Assembly (NCBI GenBank): GCA_002238415.1 | Contig: MPMI01000001.1 | Span: 124,001-188,000, forward strand | Reading direction: 5' to 3' | Length of the DNA: 64,000 nucleotides | Source: Desulfurellaceae bacterium bin18 | Lineage (GTDB): Bacteria > Desulfobacterota > Binatia > Bin18 | In this document: piece after piece, positions 9,982 to 18,231 of the stretch | Layout: every line of letters starts with the position of its first letter | Numbering within the stretch: position 1 is the stretch's first letter | Notes under the pieces: generated by a model | What the model saw: only the letters and a program-made list of their open reading frames with translations | Told to the model about the DNA's origin: nothing | Databases searched by the model: none | Made by a program: the position numbers and the translations under genes

Positions 9982-10014
9982 GATCAAAAAAGAGGGGCAG
10001 GTAGCCTGCCCCTC
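9982..10014 (-). terminator. Intrinsic terminator after tpx
   Basis: A perfect 10-bp stem (9992-10001 with 10005-10014, loop TAG) is followed on the reverse strand by a run of T residues (CTTTTTTGAT). It begins 16 bases after the tpx stop codon. The T-run lies only on the reverse-strand side, so it serves tpx and not the thiolase on the other strand. Confidence 0.85.
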
Positions 10015-10029
10015 CAAAGCATCAAAGGT

Positions 10030-10545
10030 CTACGCGGCGGCAGCCTTGGCCGCATTCAGCGCCGCGTTATAATCCGGTTCATTGGCGATCTCAGATACGT
10101 ATTCGACGTGCTTGAGCGTGCCGTCCTTCCCGACAACGAACACCGCTCGGGCGGTCACGCCGGCCAGCGGCCCATCTGCGATCAGCACGCCGTAGCCTTC
10201 GGCAAAGGCTCGGTCACGAAAATCCGATAGCGTTTTTACCTGCTCCACGCCGGCCGCGCCACACCAGCGCTTCTGAGCGAACGGCAAATCCATACTCAAC
10301 GTCCAGATTTCGATCCCTTCGCCGAGCTTGGCGGCCTCCTCGTTAAAACGCCGCGTCTCCGTGTCACACACCGGGGTGTCAACCGATGGGACCGCACTCA
10401 GAATAATCACCTTTCCCTGTGCCTCACTCAGTGTGACTTCCTGTAAATCGTTATTGACAGCGGTGAAGTCCGGGGCGGCCTGACCGACCGCTACTTCCGA
10501 TCCGCCCAGGCTCAGAGGATTGCCGCGTAAAGTGACTGTTGCCAT
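10030..10545 (-). CDS. tpx: Thiol peroxidase (atypical 2-Cys peroxiredoxin Tpx)
   Basis: 171 residues, the standard Tpx length. The peroxidatic cysteine is Cys60 in VPSVDTPVCDTETRRF and the resolving cysteine is Cys95 in FAQKRWCGA, matching the family positions. It reduces hydrogen peroxide and organic hydroperoxides in the cytoplasm with electrons from thioredoxin. An AAGGAGG ribosome site stands before the ATG and a clear intrinsic terminator follows, so it is a one-gene unit. The C-terminus is a run of alanines, which is unremarkable. Confidence 0.96.
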   Translation of the reverse strand: MATVTLRGNPLSLGGSEVAVGQAAPDFTAVNNDLQEVTLSEAQGKVIILSAVPSVDTPVCDTETRRFNEEAAKLGEGIEIWTLSMDLPFAQKRWCGAAGVEQVKTLSDFRDRAFAEGYGVLIADGPLAGVTARAVFVVGKDGTLKHVEYVSEIANEPDYNAALNAAKAAAA

Positions 10546-10705
10546 TTCAACCTCCTTGTCTTGCTCTCACATACCGTTCCTGAATAATGGAGAGAGCATT
10601 CTACGTGGACGTATTTGAATTGCAACGTCCCTGGCGCATAGGGGCACGGTCGAGTCAAAGGGGCCAGCTCTTCGAGTGGTATGCAGGGGTAAGGAGGAGC
10701 ATCGT

Positions 10706-11368
10706 ATGTGTGGTCGCTACAGCCTGACGACAGATGAAAAGCAACTCCAGACTCGGTTTGTGGCGCGAACCATGCCTCATGCACAAACCGCCCGGTACAA
10801 TATTGCGCCGACCCAGCCGGTGTGGGCGCTGGTCCATGCGCAGGCACCCCAGATCGTGGCATTGCGTTGGGGGCTGATCCCGTCCTGGGCCGAGGACAAA
10901 GCCATTGGTAACCGGATGATTAACGCCCGCGCCGAAGGGATTGCACAAAAGCCGAGCTTTCGCCGGGCGATACGGAAGCGTCGCTGTCTGGTTCTGGCCG
11001 ATGGTTTTTATGAATGGCAAAAGACCGGGCCGTCCAAGGTGCCCTATTATATTCGGCTGAAATCCGGTGAGCCGTTTGGGTTTGCCGGTTTATGGGAACG
11101 CTGGGCTGGACCGTCCGGCGAAACTATCCATTCGTGCACTATTATCACCACCACACCGAACGCCCTCATGGCCGACATCCATCACCGTATGCCGGTTATT
11201 GTCCCTCGTGAGGCTGAAGAGCGCTGGCTCGACCCAACGGTCGAAGACCCGCACAAAGTCCTGCCTCTCCTCCAACCCTATCCTGCCGGCGAGCTGGAGG
11301 CCTATGCGGTCTCGACTGTGGTGAATTCCCCGCGCAACGACGTGGCGGCCTGTATTGAGCCAGCGTAG
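10706..11368 (+). CDS. yedK: SOS-response-associated peptidase (SRAP/YedK/HMCES family)
   Basis: 220 residues from the ATG at 10706, chosen because the protein must begin MCGRY: after removal of the methionine Cys2 becomes the N-terminal nucleophile. AAGGAGG lies upstream. Other family marks are NARAEG, LVLADGFYEWQ (with the catalytic glutamate) and HHRMPVIV. SRAP proteins form a thiazolidine crosslink with abasic sites in single-stranded DNA and shield them from breakage. The gene is alone between tpx and the CMD-led operon, and no LexA box was identified by eye. Confidence 0.95.
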   Translation: MCGRYSLTTDEKQLQTRFVARTMPHAQTARYNIAPTQPVWALVHAQAPQIVALRWGLIPSWAEDKAIGNRMINARAEGIAQKPSFRRAIRKRRCLVLADGFYEWQKTGPSKVPYYIRLKSGEPFGFAGLWERWAGPSGETIHSCTIITTTPNALMADIHHRMPVIVPREAEERWLDPTVEDPHKVLPLLQPYPAGELEAYAVSTVVNSPRNDVAACIEPA

Positions 11369-11385
11369 CACGCCCGAAACATGAA

Positions 11386-11931
11386 TTAGTCGCCGGTTTT
11401 CTTGGCGTCCGGCTCAAGATCAACTTGGGTCGCTGTGAGGAAACGGACAACCATATTATAGAACGCAGTATTCAAGCTGAGCTCGACGATCTGTTCCTCA
11501 TTGAGAAAGGCGCGGAGCGCGTCAAAGGTCGTATCCGCAATTTGCACCTGCTCGGTCATCTCGGTTGCGTAGCGAATAACGCTACGTTCGTGTTCGTTAA
11601 AAGCCGGGCTGGTCTCCCAGTCCGCAAGTTTTTCTACTTGTTCAGGACTCACCCCGACTCGTTGGGCCAAGGCTTTATGGTGGGTATATTCATACTCGCA
11701 GTCGGTTAGCCTGCCGACCGTCATGATAGCGAGTTCCCGCAACCGAGGGTCAAGCGTGGTCCGATTCCGCAGCCCGTCGCTGAAGTACAGCATGCGACGT
11801 AGGAGCAACGGGCTGTGCGCCACGATCCGAAAGATATTGCCAATCGAGCCGCGTTGCTTGAGAAGATCATCAAAAATATCGCGCTCAAGCTCAGGCAGGT
11901 CATCTCGGTCCAGATAGGCTAAACGGGCCAT
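11386..11931 (-). CDS. Carboxymuconolactone decarboxylase-like (AhpD-fold) protein
   Basis: 181 residues from an ATG at 11931; the reading frame extends further upstream but would run deep into the preceding enoyl-CoA hydratase gene, and AAGGAA precedes this ATG. The core is DCEYEYTHHKALAQR, an AhpD/CMD-type helix pair in which the second cysteine of the classic CxxC is a tyrosine, as in the CEYEW-type subgroup. This argues against a disulfide reductase role and for a hydrolase, decarboxylase or unknown activity. It is the last gene of a five-gene reverse-strand operon, 19 bases after the enoyl-CoA hydratase. Confidence 0.85.
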   Translation of the reverse strand: MARLAYLDRDDLPELERDIFDDLLKQRGSIGNIFRIVAHSPLLLRRMLYFSDGLRNRTTLDPRLRELAIMTVGRLTDCEYEYTHHKALAQRVGVSPEQVEKLADWETSPAFNEHERSVIRYATEMTEQVQIADTTFDALRAFLNEEQIVELSLNTAFYNMVVRFLTATQVDLEPDAKKTGD

Positions 11932-11950
11932 GCTGATTTCCTTTCCAGTG

Positions 11951-12763
11951 TTATGACTCCGAATTCTTCCCGGAGGTTTCTCTAAATTCAGGTGCACGCT
12001 TGTCCAAGAAGGCGCGCATACCCTCGCGGGCATCGTCGGACAAAAAGGCCGCTTTCTGGGCCCGGTACTCATAGGCCAGGGCTTGTTCGAGCGATGCGCT
12101 AGCGCCGAGGTAGACGCCTTCTTTGATCCGCGCCAGGGTCTCGGCCGGACCCGTAGCCAGCGTCCGCGCGAAATTGAGCGTGTCTTCCCAAAAACTCTCA
12201 AGCGGATGGACTTGATTCAACAGGCCCAAACGCAGGGCTTCTTCGGCTCTGATCCGGTCGCCGGTCATCATCAGTTCCATTGCCTTGGCCGTTCCAACCA
12301 GGCGGGACAAAAAGAAGAATCCGCCCCAGTCGGGGACCAGGCCAATCTTCACAAAGCTCTCGGAGAAGAGAGCCTTGTCCGAGCCAAGCCGAAAGTCGCA
12401 GCTTAATGCCAGGTTGGCGCCCGCGCCGGCCGCAGCGCCGTTCACCGCCGCAATAATGGGCTGGGGCATCCGCCGCAGCAACTGGACGACCTGACTGCCA
12501 AGGGCCATGCGCTGTTCAAGGACCTCGGTAGAGTCGGCGTCCTGGAGCTTGGCCATGCTGGCGATGTCACCGCCGGCGCAGAAGGCTCTGCCCGCTCCGG
12601 TAATGACAATGCAGCGGACGCTCCGGTCGGCTGCAAACTGTTCGAGCTGCGCGAGGAGCTGACCGCGCATGGTGTCAGAGAAGGCGTTCATGACCTCAGG
12701 CCGATTCAGCGTCAGTATGCCAATATGATCGCTCACTGTGGTGAGCACCTGGTTTTCGCTCAT
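11951..12763 (-). CDS. Enoyl-CoA hydratase/isomerase family protein
   Basis: 270 residues with the crotonase fold. The CoA oxyanion-hole segment is RAFCAGGDIASM and the second is NGAAAGAGANLALSCDFRL; the catalytic region reads GLVPDWGG, where the usual glutamate is replaced by aspartate, a variation also found in members with isomerase or hydrolase roles. It probably hydrates or isomerises an unsaturated acyl-CoA. CGGAGG precedes the ATG. It lies between PrpD-like and CMD-like genes, so it probably acts on a product of the same pathway. Confidence 0.9.
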   Translation of the reverse strand: MSENQVLTTVSDHIGILTLNRPEVMNAFSDTMRGQLLAQLEQFAADRSVRCIVITGAGRAFCAGGDIASMAKLQDADSTEVLEQRMALGSQVVQLLRRMPQPIIAAVNGAAAGAGANLALSCDFRLGSDKALFSESFVKIGLVPDWGGFFFLSRLVGTAKAMELMMTGDRIRAEEALRLGLLNQVHPLESFWEDTLNFARTLATGPAETLARIKEGVYLGASASLEQALAYEYRAQKAAFLSDDAREGMRAFLDKRAPEFRETSGKNSES

Positions 12764-12793
12764 GTTGTCCTCCGGGACTGTTCGTTGCTGATT

Positions 12794-14158
12794 TCAACCA
12801 ATCAAATCCATAAGCTGGGCAATCTGAGAGTCCTCTAGGGTTTCCAGCCGTTCAACAAGCTGAATACAGTGCTGTGTGTGCTCTTCGGTCAGGTGGACGC
12901 CGAGGCAGTCTCGAATCTTGATCAGGTGGTCGTCCCGCGTCAGAGGCGGCCGACCCCAAAAGCCTTGCGGGTCGTCACACCGAGCCGTCAGGCGCCGGCC
13001 GTCCTGGAGTTCGACCGCAACGTCTACCCACATTTTTTCCAACACGCCGGGAATCGTCTCGTCCTGGGTCAGGTGAGTCCGAGACAGGAGAGCGGCCAGC
13101 GCGGGCCGGGCGCAATAGTCGTCCGAGAAGGTCCGAATCGACACCTCGCCGTCGAGCAGGGCGGCGGCAACCGTATACTGAAAGCTGAATTTCCCGTCCA
13201 GACCACTGTGGGGAGCGGGTCGGTCAACATAGGGCATGACCGGGGCGGTAATATGGATGGCCCGAATGGGGTCGGGACTGGCGATTTGCCGGCGGAGTTC
13301 CAGCGCGGCCAATATCCCGAAATGCGTACCGTACTGACACGGGAACATCTTCATCACAAAGCCCGGATCGACCATGCGATACGACTGCCCCAGGCGCAGC
13401 AGTTCATCATACTGAAACTGCTTGCCAAAGAAGTGCTCGACGTACCCGTTCGGCGCTTCAAAAACCGTTGGGTTGCCGGTAAAGCCGCGGGACGCCAATA
13501 ACGCCGCATCCAGGCCGGAGAAAGCTGCCCAGCCGCAGTGGGTCGCCTTGGCCATGGTCCCGACATTGGCCATCAATCCGCCCGCGCGGGACGCGCTGAT
13601 ACCGAGCGCGTGTTGTAACTGCTCTTGGTCGAGTTCCAGCAGATGGGCGGCGGCCGCAGCCGCACCCATGAGGCCGACGCTGCTGGGTGGATGGACGCTA
13701 AACTCTGCGGGTGCGTATTGATGGGAGGCCAGTCGAATATGTCCCTGGAGTTCACAGCCTTTAACAAAGGCGGTGATGATCTCCCGGCCTGAGCTGTGCC
13801 GTTCTTCGGCCAAGGCGAGAATGGCCGGCAGCGTTGGTGACGTGGCGTGGGTGGGGGGACTCCACATTGGCTCATAGTCCAGGACGTGCATGGCAATACC
13901 GTTGGCATACGCCGCCAAAACGGGCGAGGTGCGAAAGCCATGACCAATAACAGTCGCCGTTTCTTTTCCGCCTTGACTGTTGACATGCGCGGCGGCAATA
14001 GTCGGCCCCGGCTCTTTGGCCCCGGCCACTGCAACGGCAAGGCCGTCGAGAATGACTCGCTTGGCAACCGTCACAACTTCGTCCGAAAGCGACGCAAAAG
14101 TCATCCGGGTCAGGGTCTGACACAAGGCTGCTGTGGCTTGAGGCGGTGTCTTGTCCAT
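12794..14158 (-). CDS. MmgE/PrpD family protein
   Basis: 454 residues, full family length. The MmgE/PrpD pattern is visible in RVILDGLAVAVAGAKEP near residue 35, YANGIAMHVLDYE near residue 95, the HPPSSVGLMGAAAAAAHLL stretch, and MFPCQYGTHF in the C-terminal half. Members include 2-methylcitrate dehydratase and cis-aconitate decarboxylase. The neighbours, a methylisocitrate-lyase-like protein and a tricarballylate-dehydrogenase-like flavoprotein, point to a tricarboxylic acid substrate, but sequence alone does not distinguish dehydration from decarboxylation. Confidence 0.92.
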   Translation of the reverse strand: MDKTPPQATAALCQTLTRMTFASLSDEVVTVAKRVILDGLAVAVAGAKEPGPTIAAAHVNSQGGKETATVIGHGFRTSPVLAAYANGIAMHVLDYEPMWSPPTHATSPTLPAILALAEERHSSGREIITAFVKGCELQGHIRLASHQYAPAEFSVHPPSSVGLMGAAAAAAHLLELDQEQLQHALGISASRAGGLMANVGTMAKATHCGWAAFSGLDAALLASRGFTGNPTVFEAPNGYVEHFFGKQFQYDELLRLGQSYRMVDPGFVMKMFPCQYGTHFGILAALELRRQIASPDPIRAIHITAPVMPYVDRPAPHSGLDGKFSFQYTVAAALLDGEVSIRTFSDDYCARPALAALLSRTHLTQDETIPGVLEKMWVDVAVELQDGRRLTARCDDPQGFWGRPPLTRDDHLIKIRDCLGVHLTEEHTQHCIQLVERLETLEDSQIAQLMDLIG

Positions 14159-14200
14159 TTCAGATGGAAGCTCTTTGCTCTCCGATTGGAGGAGGCTCTT

Positions 14201-15124
14201 TCAGAAAACGTTCCGGCGCTTCTGGGGTGGAGGTTTTCTTTCCTGGTCATGCTCCTTCAGAAACCGGTGCTGTAAGGCTTGCGCTTCAGCCAGGCCAATC
14301 AGCTCTTCTCGTTCGATAAAAGAAACCATGTCTTCCGCCATTGCTTGCGTATGGCCGTGGGTGCGGATCTCGGCGGCGGCACGCTGCATGGCCCGAATAG
14401 CGGCGCGTTGCAGGTCTGACGGAACAATCATAATCCGATACCCGAGGGCGGCGAGGTGCTCGGCTGGAACCAGCGGTGTTTTGCCGCCCCAGAACATGTT
14501 GATCATCAGTGGCGCCTTGACTTCCAGGGCTATCCGTTCGATCTCTGCAAGCGATTGTGGCGCTTCCACAAAAATCATGTCCGCCCCGGCCTCGGCATAG
14601 GCATTCCCCCGTTCAATCGCCGCGTCCAACCCAAGAACGGCCCGAGCGTCTGTCCGGGCGATAATGAGCAGTCCGCTGTCGCCACATGCTTCCACCGCGG
14701 CCTGAGTTTTCTGGACCATCTCTGCGATATCGACCACCTGCTTGCCTTCGTAATGACCGCAGCGTTTGGGTTCGACCTGGTCCTCAATATGCAGGGCCGC
14801 CGCACCGGAGCGCGCATACGCCCGAACCGTCCGAATGACGTTCAGGGCATTCCCATAGCCCGTGTCGGCATCCACAATAAGCGGGAGAGCGGTGACCGCG
14901 CGAATCTCTTCCAGCCGCTTTTGCATTTCCGTGAGGGTGACCAGGCCAATATCGGGATAGCCCATACTGCGCGCAATCGCACCGCCGCTGACATACAACA
15001 CCGCCACACCCGCGGCTTCGGCAATCTTGGCCGACAGTCCATCGTACACGCCCGGAGCCGTGAGCAGTTCCTCCTGAGTAAGCAGCGCTCTGAGCTGGGT
15101 CGGACCTTGGGCCGTTTGCAGCAC
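14201..15124 (-). CDS. Isocitrate lyase/PEP mutase superfamily, methylisocitrate-lyase-like
   Basis: 307 residues from a GTG at 15124; an in-frame ATG at 15190 would overlap the upstream gene by about 60 bases, and a GAGGAG ribosome site lies 9 bases before the GTG, four bases after the flavoprotein stop. The magnesium-binding DADTGYG is at residues 85-91 and the lyase loop is KRCGH at 120-124 with the catalytic Cys122. That loop is present in isocitrate and methylisocitrate lyases and absent in PEP mutases, so C-C bond cleavage of a 2-hydroxy-tricarboxylate or related acid is likely. The gene stands next to a PrpD-like gene, as in methylcitrate-cycle operons, but no methylcitrate synthase is nearby. 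Confidence 0.88.
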   Translation of the reverse strand: MLQTAQGPTQLRALLTQEELLTAPGVYDGLSAKIAEAAGVAVLYVSGGAIARSMGYPDIGLVTLTEMQKRLEEIRAVTALPLIVDADTGYGNALNVIRTVRAYARSGAAALHIEDQVEPKRCGHYEGKQVVDIAEMVQKTQAAVEACGDSGLLIIARTDARAVLGLDAAIERGNAYAEAGADMIFVEAPQSLAEIERIALEVKAPLMINMFWGGKTPLVPAEHLAALGYRIMIVPSDLQRAAIRAMQRAAAEIRTHGHTQAMAEDMVSFIEREELIGLAEAQALQHRFLKEHDQERKPPPQKRRNVF

Positions 15125-15128
15125 CGCG

Positions 15129-16649
15129 CTATTCTCCTCGTGCCCAGCGCGCCGCGTGCGCGCCGGCCAACCGGCCGAAGACCGCGCCACGCATCAGCCC
15201 GGAGCCGCCCGGATAGTTACGATAGAAAAAACCGCCGGTCATCTCTCCGGTTGCGAACAGGCCGGGGATGGGCCGGTCCAAATGATCGACGACCGCCGCG
15301 TCGGTGTTGATCCGCAGGCCGCCAAAGGTAAAGGTGATCCCGAGCGAGACCGGATAGGCGCAAAAGGGGGGCTGGTCGAGCCGAGTCGCCCAGTTGGTTT
15401 TTTCCGGTCGCAGACCACGCGTTCGCTTGCCGTCTTTCCGGTCAGGATCGAAGGAGCCGTCTTGGACTGCGTCGTTATAGGCCTCAAGCGTGGACAGGAA
15501 AACATCGCGGCGAAAATCCAGGGCCGCGTAGCGCTCCTCGATTTGATCTGCCAAATCGGTCAGACTGCCGGCGATAATGGGCGTGCCGGTATTATAGCGC
15601 GTCTCCAACAGCGAGACGGTCTGCTGGTCAAAGACCTGAAAGATGGTTGCGCTGCGCTGCTGTAAAATATCGCGCCCCATTCTGGCGTAGGTGTACAAAT
15701 TAAAATCCTCGCCCTCGTCGACAAACCGTTCGCCGTCCAGGTTGACCATGACAGAGAATGGATAGGACAGCCTGTTGGTTTTATCTGTGAGCCGCAGGTC
15801 GCCATAGGCCGGGGCGTCGGCATCGATCGGCGTGGCATGACAACCCGCCCATTCGCCATAACTCTGAGCCCCGATCGACAGGGCCGCGCGCGTCATCTCG
15901 CCGGTATTAAAACGGCTGCCTCTGACCTTGACCACGCTCCAGCTCGGACCGAGATAGGCCGTCCGCATTTCCGGGTCCGCCTGGAATCCGCCGCTGGCCA
16001 GAACCAGGGCTTTACACGCGACGGTCCGCAGGCCGCTGGGGTCACGGATGGCAAGACCCGTCACGCGGCCATCCGTGGCCGTGAGAATGCGCTGAGCCTG
16101 GGTTTCGTACCAGACTGGAATGTCGGCTTCAGTCGCCAGGCGAAACAGGGTGCCGGACAGCAGGACGCCTTCGCCTTTGGCGCGGAGTGCGCCTCCGCGG
16201 GCGAGTTTGATCTTGTGGGACCCGGCAATCCTGACCGGACCCACCGCGCGGTTAAACTCCCAGGCTACACCCAGGTCGGCCATCCAGCGGACCGTATCAT
16301 ACGAGCGGGTAATCAAGGTGTGGGTCAGCGTCGGGTCGGCCTGTCCGCCGGTGACGCGGTCGATGTCGTGCTGAAAATCCTCGGGTGTATAGGGATCGAC
16401 GGCTACATCGCTTGGATCATCGTTGTCCCCAATCAGTGCCATCAGATCGTCGACACCGTTATAGGTGCAGCGGAACAGGCCGCCGGTAAAACGGGTATTG
16501 CCGCCGCGTAATTTTTGCGTGGCCTTTTCGAGGACAAGGACCCGGGCGCCTTCAGCCCGAGCGGCCAGCGCAGCGGTAAAGGCGGCATTGCCCGCCCCGA
16601 CAACGATCACGTCAAACGTCTCTGGTGTCTGCTGCGCCGAGTCTACCAA
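15129..16649 (-). CDS. FAD-dependent tricarballylate-dehydrogenase-like oxidoreductase
   Basis: 506 residues starting at a TTG with an AGGAG site 6 bases upstream; no ATG or GTG gives a complete dinucleotide fold. The N-terminal Rossmann motif is DVIVVGAGNAAFTAAL (about residues 13-28), then KLRGGNTRFTGGLFRC, and a C-terminal FAD segment GLFATGEMTGGFFYRNYPGG. This matches the fumarate-reductase/succinate-dehydrogenase flavoprotein superfamily, closest in pattern to TcuA, which oxidises tricarballylate to cis-aconitate. It is the first gene of the operon leading to the lyase and PrpD-like genes. No TcuB-type iron-sulfur partner was seen nearby, so its electron acceptor is unknown. Confidence 0.83.
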   Translation of the reverse strand: MVDSAQQTPETFDVIVVGAGNAAFTAALAARAEGARVLVLEKATQKLRGGNTRFTGGLFRCTYNGVDDLMALIGDNDDPSDVAVDPYTPEDFQHDIDRVTGGQADPTLTHTLITRSYDTVRWMADLGVAWEFNRAVGPVRIAGSHKIKLARGGALRAKGEGVLLSGTLFRLATEADIPVWYETQAQRILTATDGRVTGLAIRDPSGLRTVACKALVLASGGFQADPEMRTAYLGPSWSVVKVRGSRFNTGEMTRAALSIGAQSYGEWAGCHATPIDADAPAYGDLRLTDKTNRLSYPFSVMVNLDGERFVDEGEDFNLYTYARMGRDILQQRSATIFQVFDQQTVSLLETRYNTGTPIIAGSLTDLADQIEERYAALDFRRDVFLSTLEAYNDAVQDGSFDPDRKDGKRTRGLRPEKTNWATRLDQPPFCAYPVSLGITFTFGGLRINTDAAVVDHLDRPIPGLFATGEMTGGFFYRNYPGGSGLMRGAVFGRLAGAHAARWARGE

Positions 16650-16816
16650 TAGCCTCTCCTCCCTGTGGCCGTCACTATAGCGCTTCTGACCGGAGCGTGA
16701 ATCCCCTTACTTTTTCGCGGTTGTCTCTTGACCCCAGGATTCCTCCTGGCATAGACAGAAAGAAAACAACACCGGCTGTGCCGTTCTGCGAGACATAGCC
16801 AAAGAGGAGGGATGAT

Positions 16817-17308
16817 ATGAACCCACGTGGGATGTCCCATGTTGCACTGTGCACCAATGATTTTGAGCGCTCCATGCATTTTTATCGGGATTTGCTTGGA
16901 TTCAAGGTAGCCCAGCAGGGAACGACTGTTGAAGAGGGAGAATACCAGCAGGGGATTTACAAGAAGAAAAACCAACAGGTGAAGTTTGCCATTCTGCGCC
17001 ATGGTAAAAAGAAAGCCACTCCGTACGGCCTCAACGAAGATGCCCCGGTGATTGCCCTGCTGGCGCCGACACAGGGTAAAGCGACCGGAAAGTCGATCCT
17101 GGTGGACCAGATTGGTATTTCCCACTTCGGGATATGGGTCAAAGGCTTGAATAGAGTCCACAAAGACCTGGAGAGTAAAGGGGTGGAATTTGTCGCCCCG
17201 CCGCACGTCTTGGCCAAGACCAAAGAAGGCACAATTCGTAGCGCCTTTGTCAAAGATCCGGATGGGATCATTATTCAGTTGGACGAAATGGTCCCGGCCC
17301 GGGCGTAG
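16817..17308 (+). CDS. VOC family (glyoxalase/dioxygenase fold) protein
   Basis: 163 residues starting at an ATG after GAGGAGGG. The opening GMSHVALCTNDFERSMHFYR and the closing KDPDGIIIQLDEM are the two halves of the vicinal-oxygen-chelate fold, with a histidine near residue 8 and a second HFGIWV segment near residue 103 as possible metal ligands. VOC members include glyoxalases, extradiol dioxygenases and resistance proteins; the substrate is not readable here. It is convergent with the TPR gene and has no operon partner. Confidence 0.88.
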   Translation: MNPRGMSHVALCTNDFERSMHFYRDLLGFKVAQQGTTVEEGEYQQGIYKKKNQQVKFAILRHGKKKATPYGLNEDAPVIALLAPTQGKATGKSILVDQIGISHFGIWVKGLNRVHKDLESKGVEFVAPPHVLAKTKEGTIRSAFVKDPDGIIIQLDEMVPARA

Positions 17309-17320
17309 ACTTTCGCTTCC

Positions 17321-17361
17321 CTCTCCCAAGGAGAGAGAACCAGGGGAGGGGACTCTCTCCC
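17321..17361. terminator. Back-to-back hairpins between convergent genes
   Basis: Two short inverted repeats fill the 53-base convergent gap: CTCTCC with GGAGAG (17321-17326 and 17330-17335, loop CAA) and GGGGAG with CTCCCC (17343-17348 and 17357-17362). They could terminate transcription from both sides, though neither has a clean T-tail. A mobile REP-like repeat is the alternative. Confidence 0.4.
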
Positions 17362-18144
17362 CTAATGCCCGACCTCTGTCGGCTGCGGCCGAGCCTGTTT
17401 GGTGCGGATAGCCTTGGCCCGAGCGGCCATCTCTTCCGCCTCGTCCTTGCGACTGAGCTTTTGCAGCAAATCGGTATATTTTTCGAGGAGGATGGCCACT
17501 GCCGGATGGTCCGTGCCGAGTTTCTCCTCGCGGATCTCGAGCGCGCGCTGAAAGAGCGGCTCGGCCTCTGCATACTTGCCCTGGGCGATGGCCAGTTCGG
17601 CTAGTCCGCTAAGGCTGGTTGAGACCGCGGGGTGAGTCGGCCCAAGTGCCTGCTGTCGTATTGTCAGCGACCGCTGAAAATACGACTCCGCCTCAGTGTA
17701 GCGTTCCTGGCTCATATAGACGGCGGCCAAATTGTTCAGACAATTGGTGATGCGGTAATGCGTCGGGCCCACAAGGGCCTCGGCGATTTTCAGCGCACGC
17801 TGGAGAAAGGTCTCGGCTTCATTGTAACGACCGAGTTCTCGGTATAGCGAGGCCAGGTTATTCAGGCTCTGCGCTACCCACGGGTGGTGGGGCCCATAGT
17901 GCGCTTCTCGGATAGACAATGCCCGTTCATAATAGCCGCTGGCTTCGGTTCGTTTGCCTTGATTATGCGATAAACTCCCCAGGTTGTTCAGGACAACGGC
18001 GACGCGGGAGTCCTGTGGGCCAAACTTTTCCGCCTCTTGGAGGGCCGTCCGGAGTTGTTGCTCGGCTTTGACATAATGCCCCTTTTGGTATAGCCGTGCG
18101 CCCGCCTCGTTTGCCGCCTCCCAGTTAGTGTCACTGTCACTCAT
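17362..18144 (-). CDS. Tetratricopeptide repeat protein (kinesin-light-chain type)
   Basis: 260 residues made of about five 42-residue TPR units with the kinesin-light-chain spacing. Repeated elements read VAVVLNNLGSLSHNQGK, VAQSLNNLASLYRELGRY, ITNCLNNLAAVYMSQERY and VSTSLSGLAELAIAQGKY, each followed by an AExxFQRALxIRE helix. The start at 18144 (MSDSDTNWEAA) is chosen over 18180 because a purine-rich GGGGA site precedes it. There is no signal peptide, so it is cytoplasmic and is probably a protein-interaction scaffold. The partner is unknown; neighbouring genes are a VOC protein and a P450. Confidence 0.88.
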   Translation of the reverse strand: MSDSDTNWEAANEAGARLYQKGHYVKAEQQLRTALQEAEKFGPQDSRVAVVLNNLGSLSHNQGKRTEASGYYERALSIREAHYGPHHPWVAQSLNNLASLYRELGRYNEAETFLQRALKIAEALVGPTHYRITNCLNNLAAVYMSQERYTEAESYFQRSLTIRQQALGPTHPAVSTSLSGLAELAIAQGKYAEAEPLFQRALEIREEKLGTDHPAVAILLEKYTDLLQKLSRKDEAEEMAARAKAIRTKQARPQPTEVGH

Positions 18145-18231
18145 AGCGTCCCCTTTTGTCCGGAGGTCTAAATGCAACAACTGCCCATCTGTAGCAACCC
18201 TTGTGAAAAACTGCGAGGCATTGCGGGAGAC

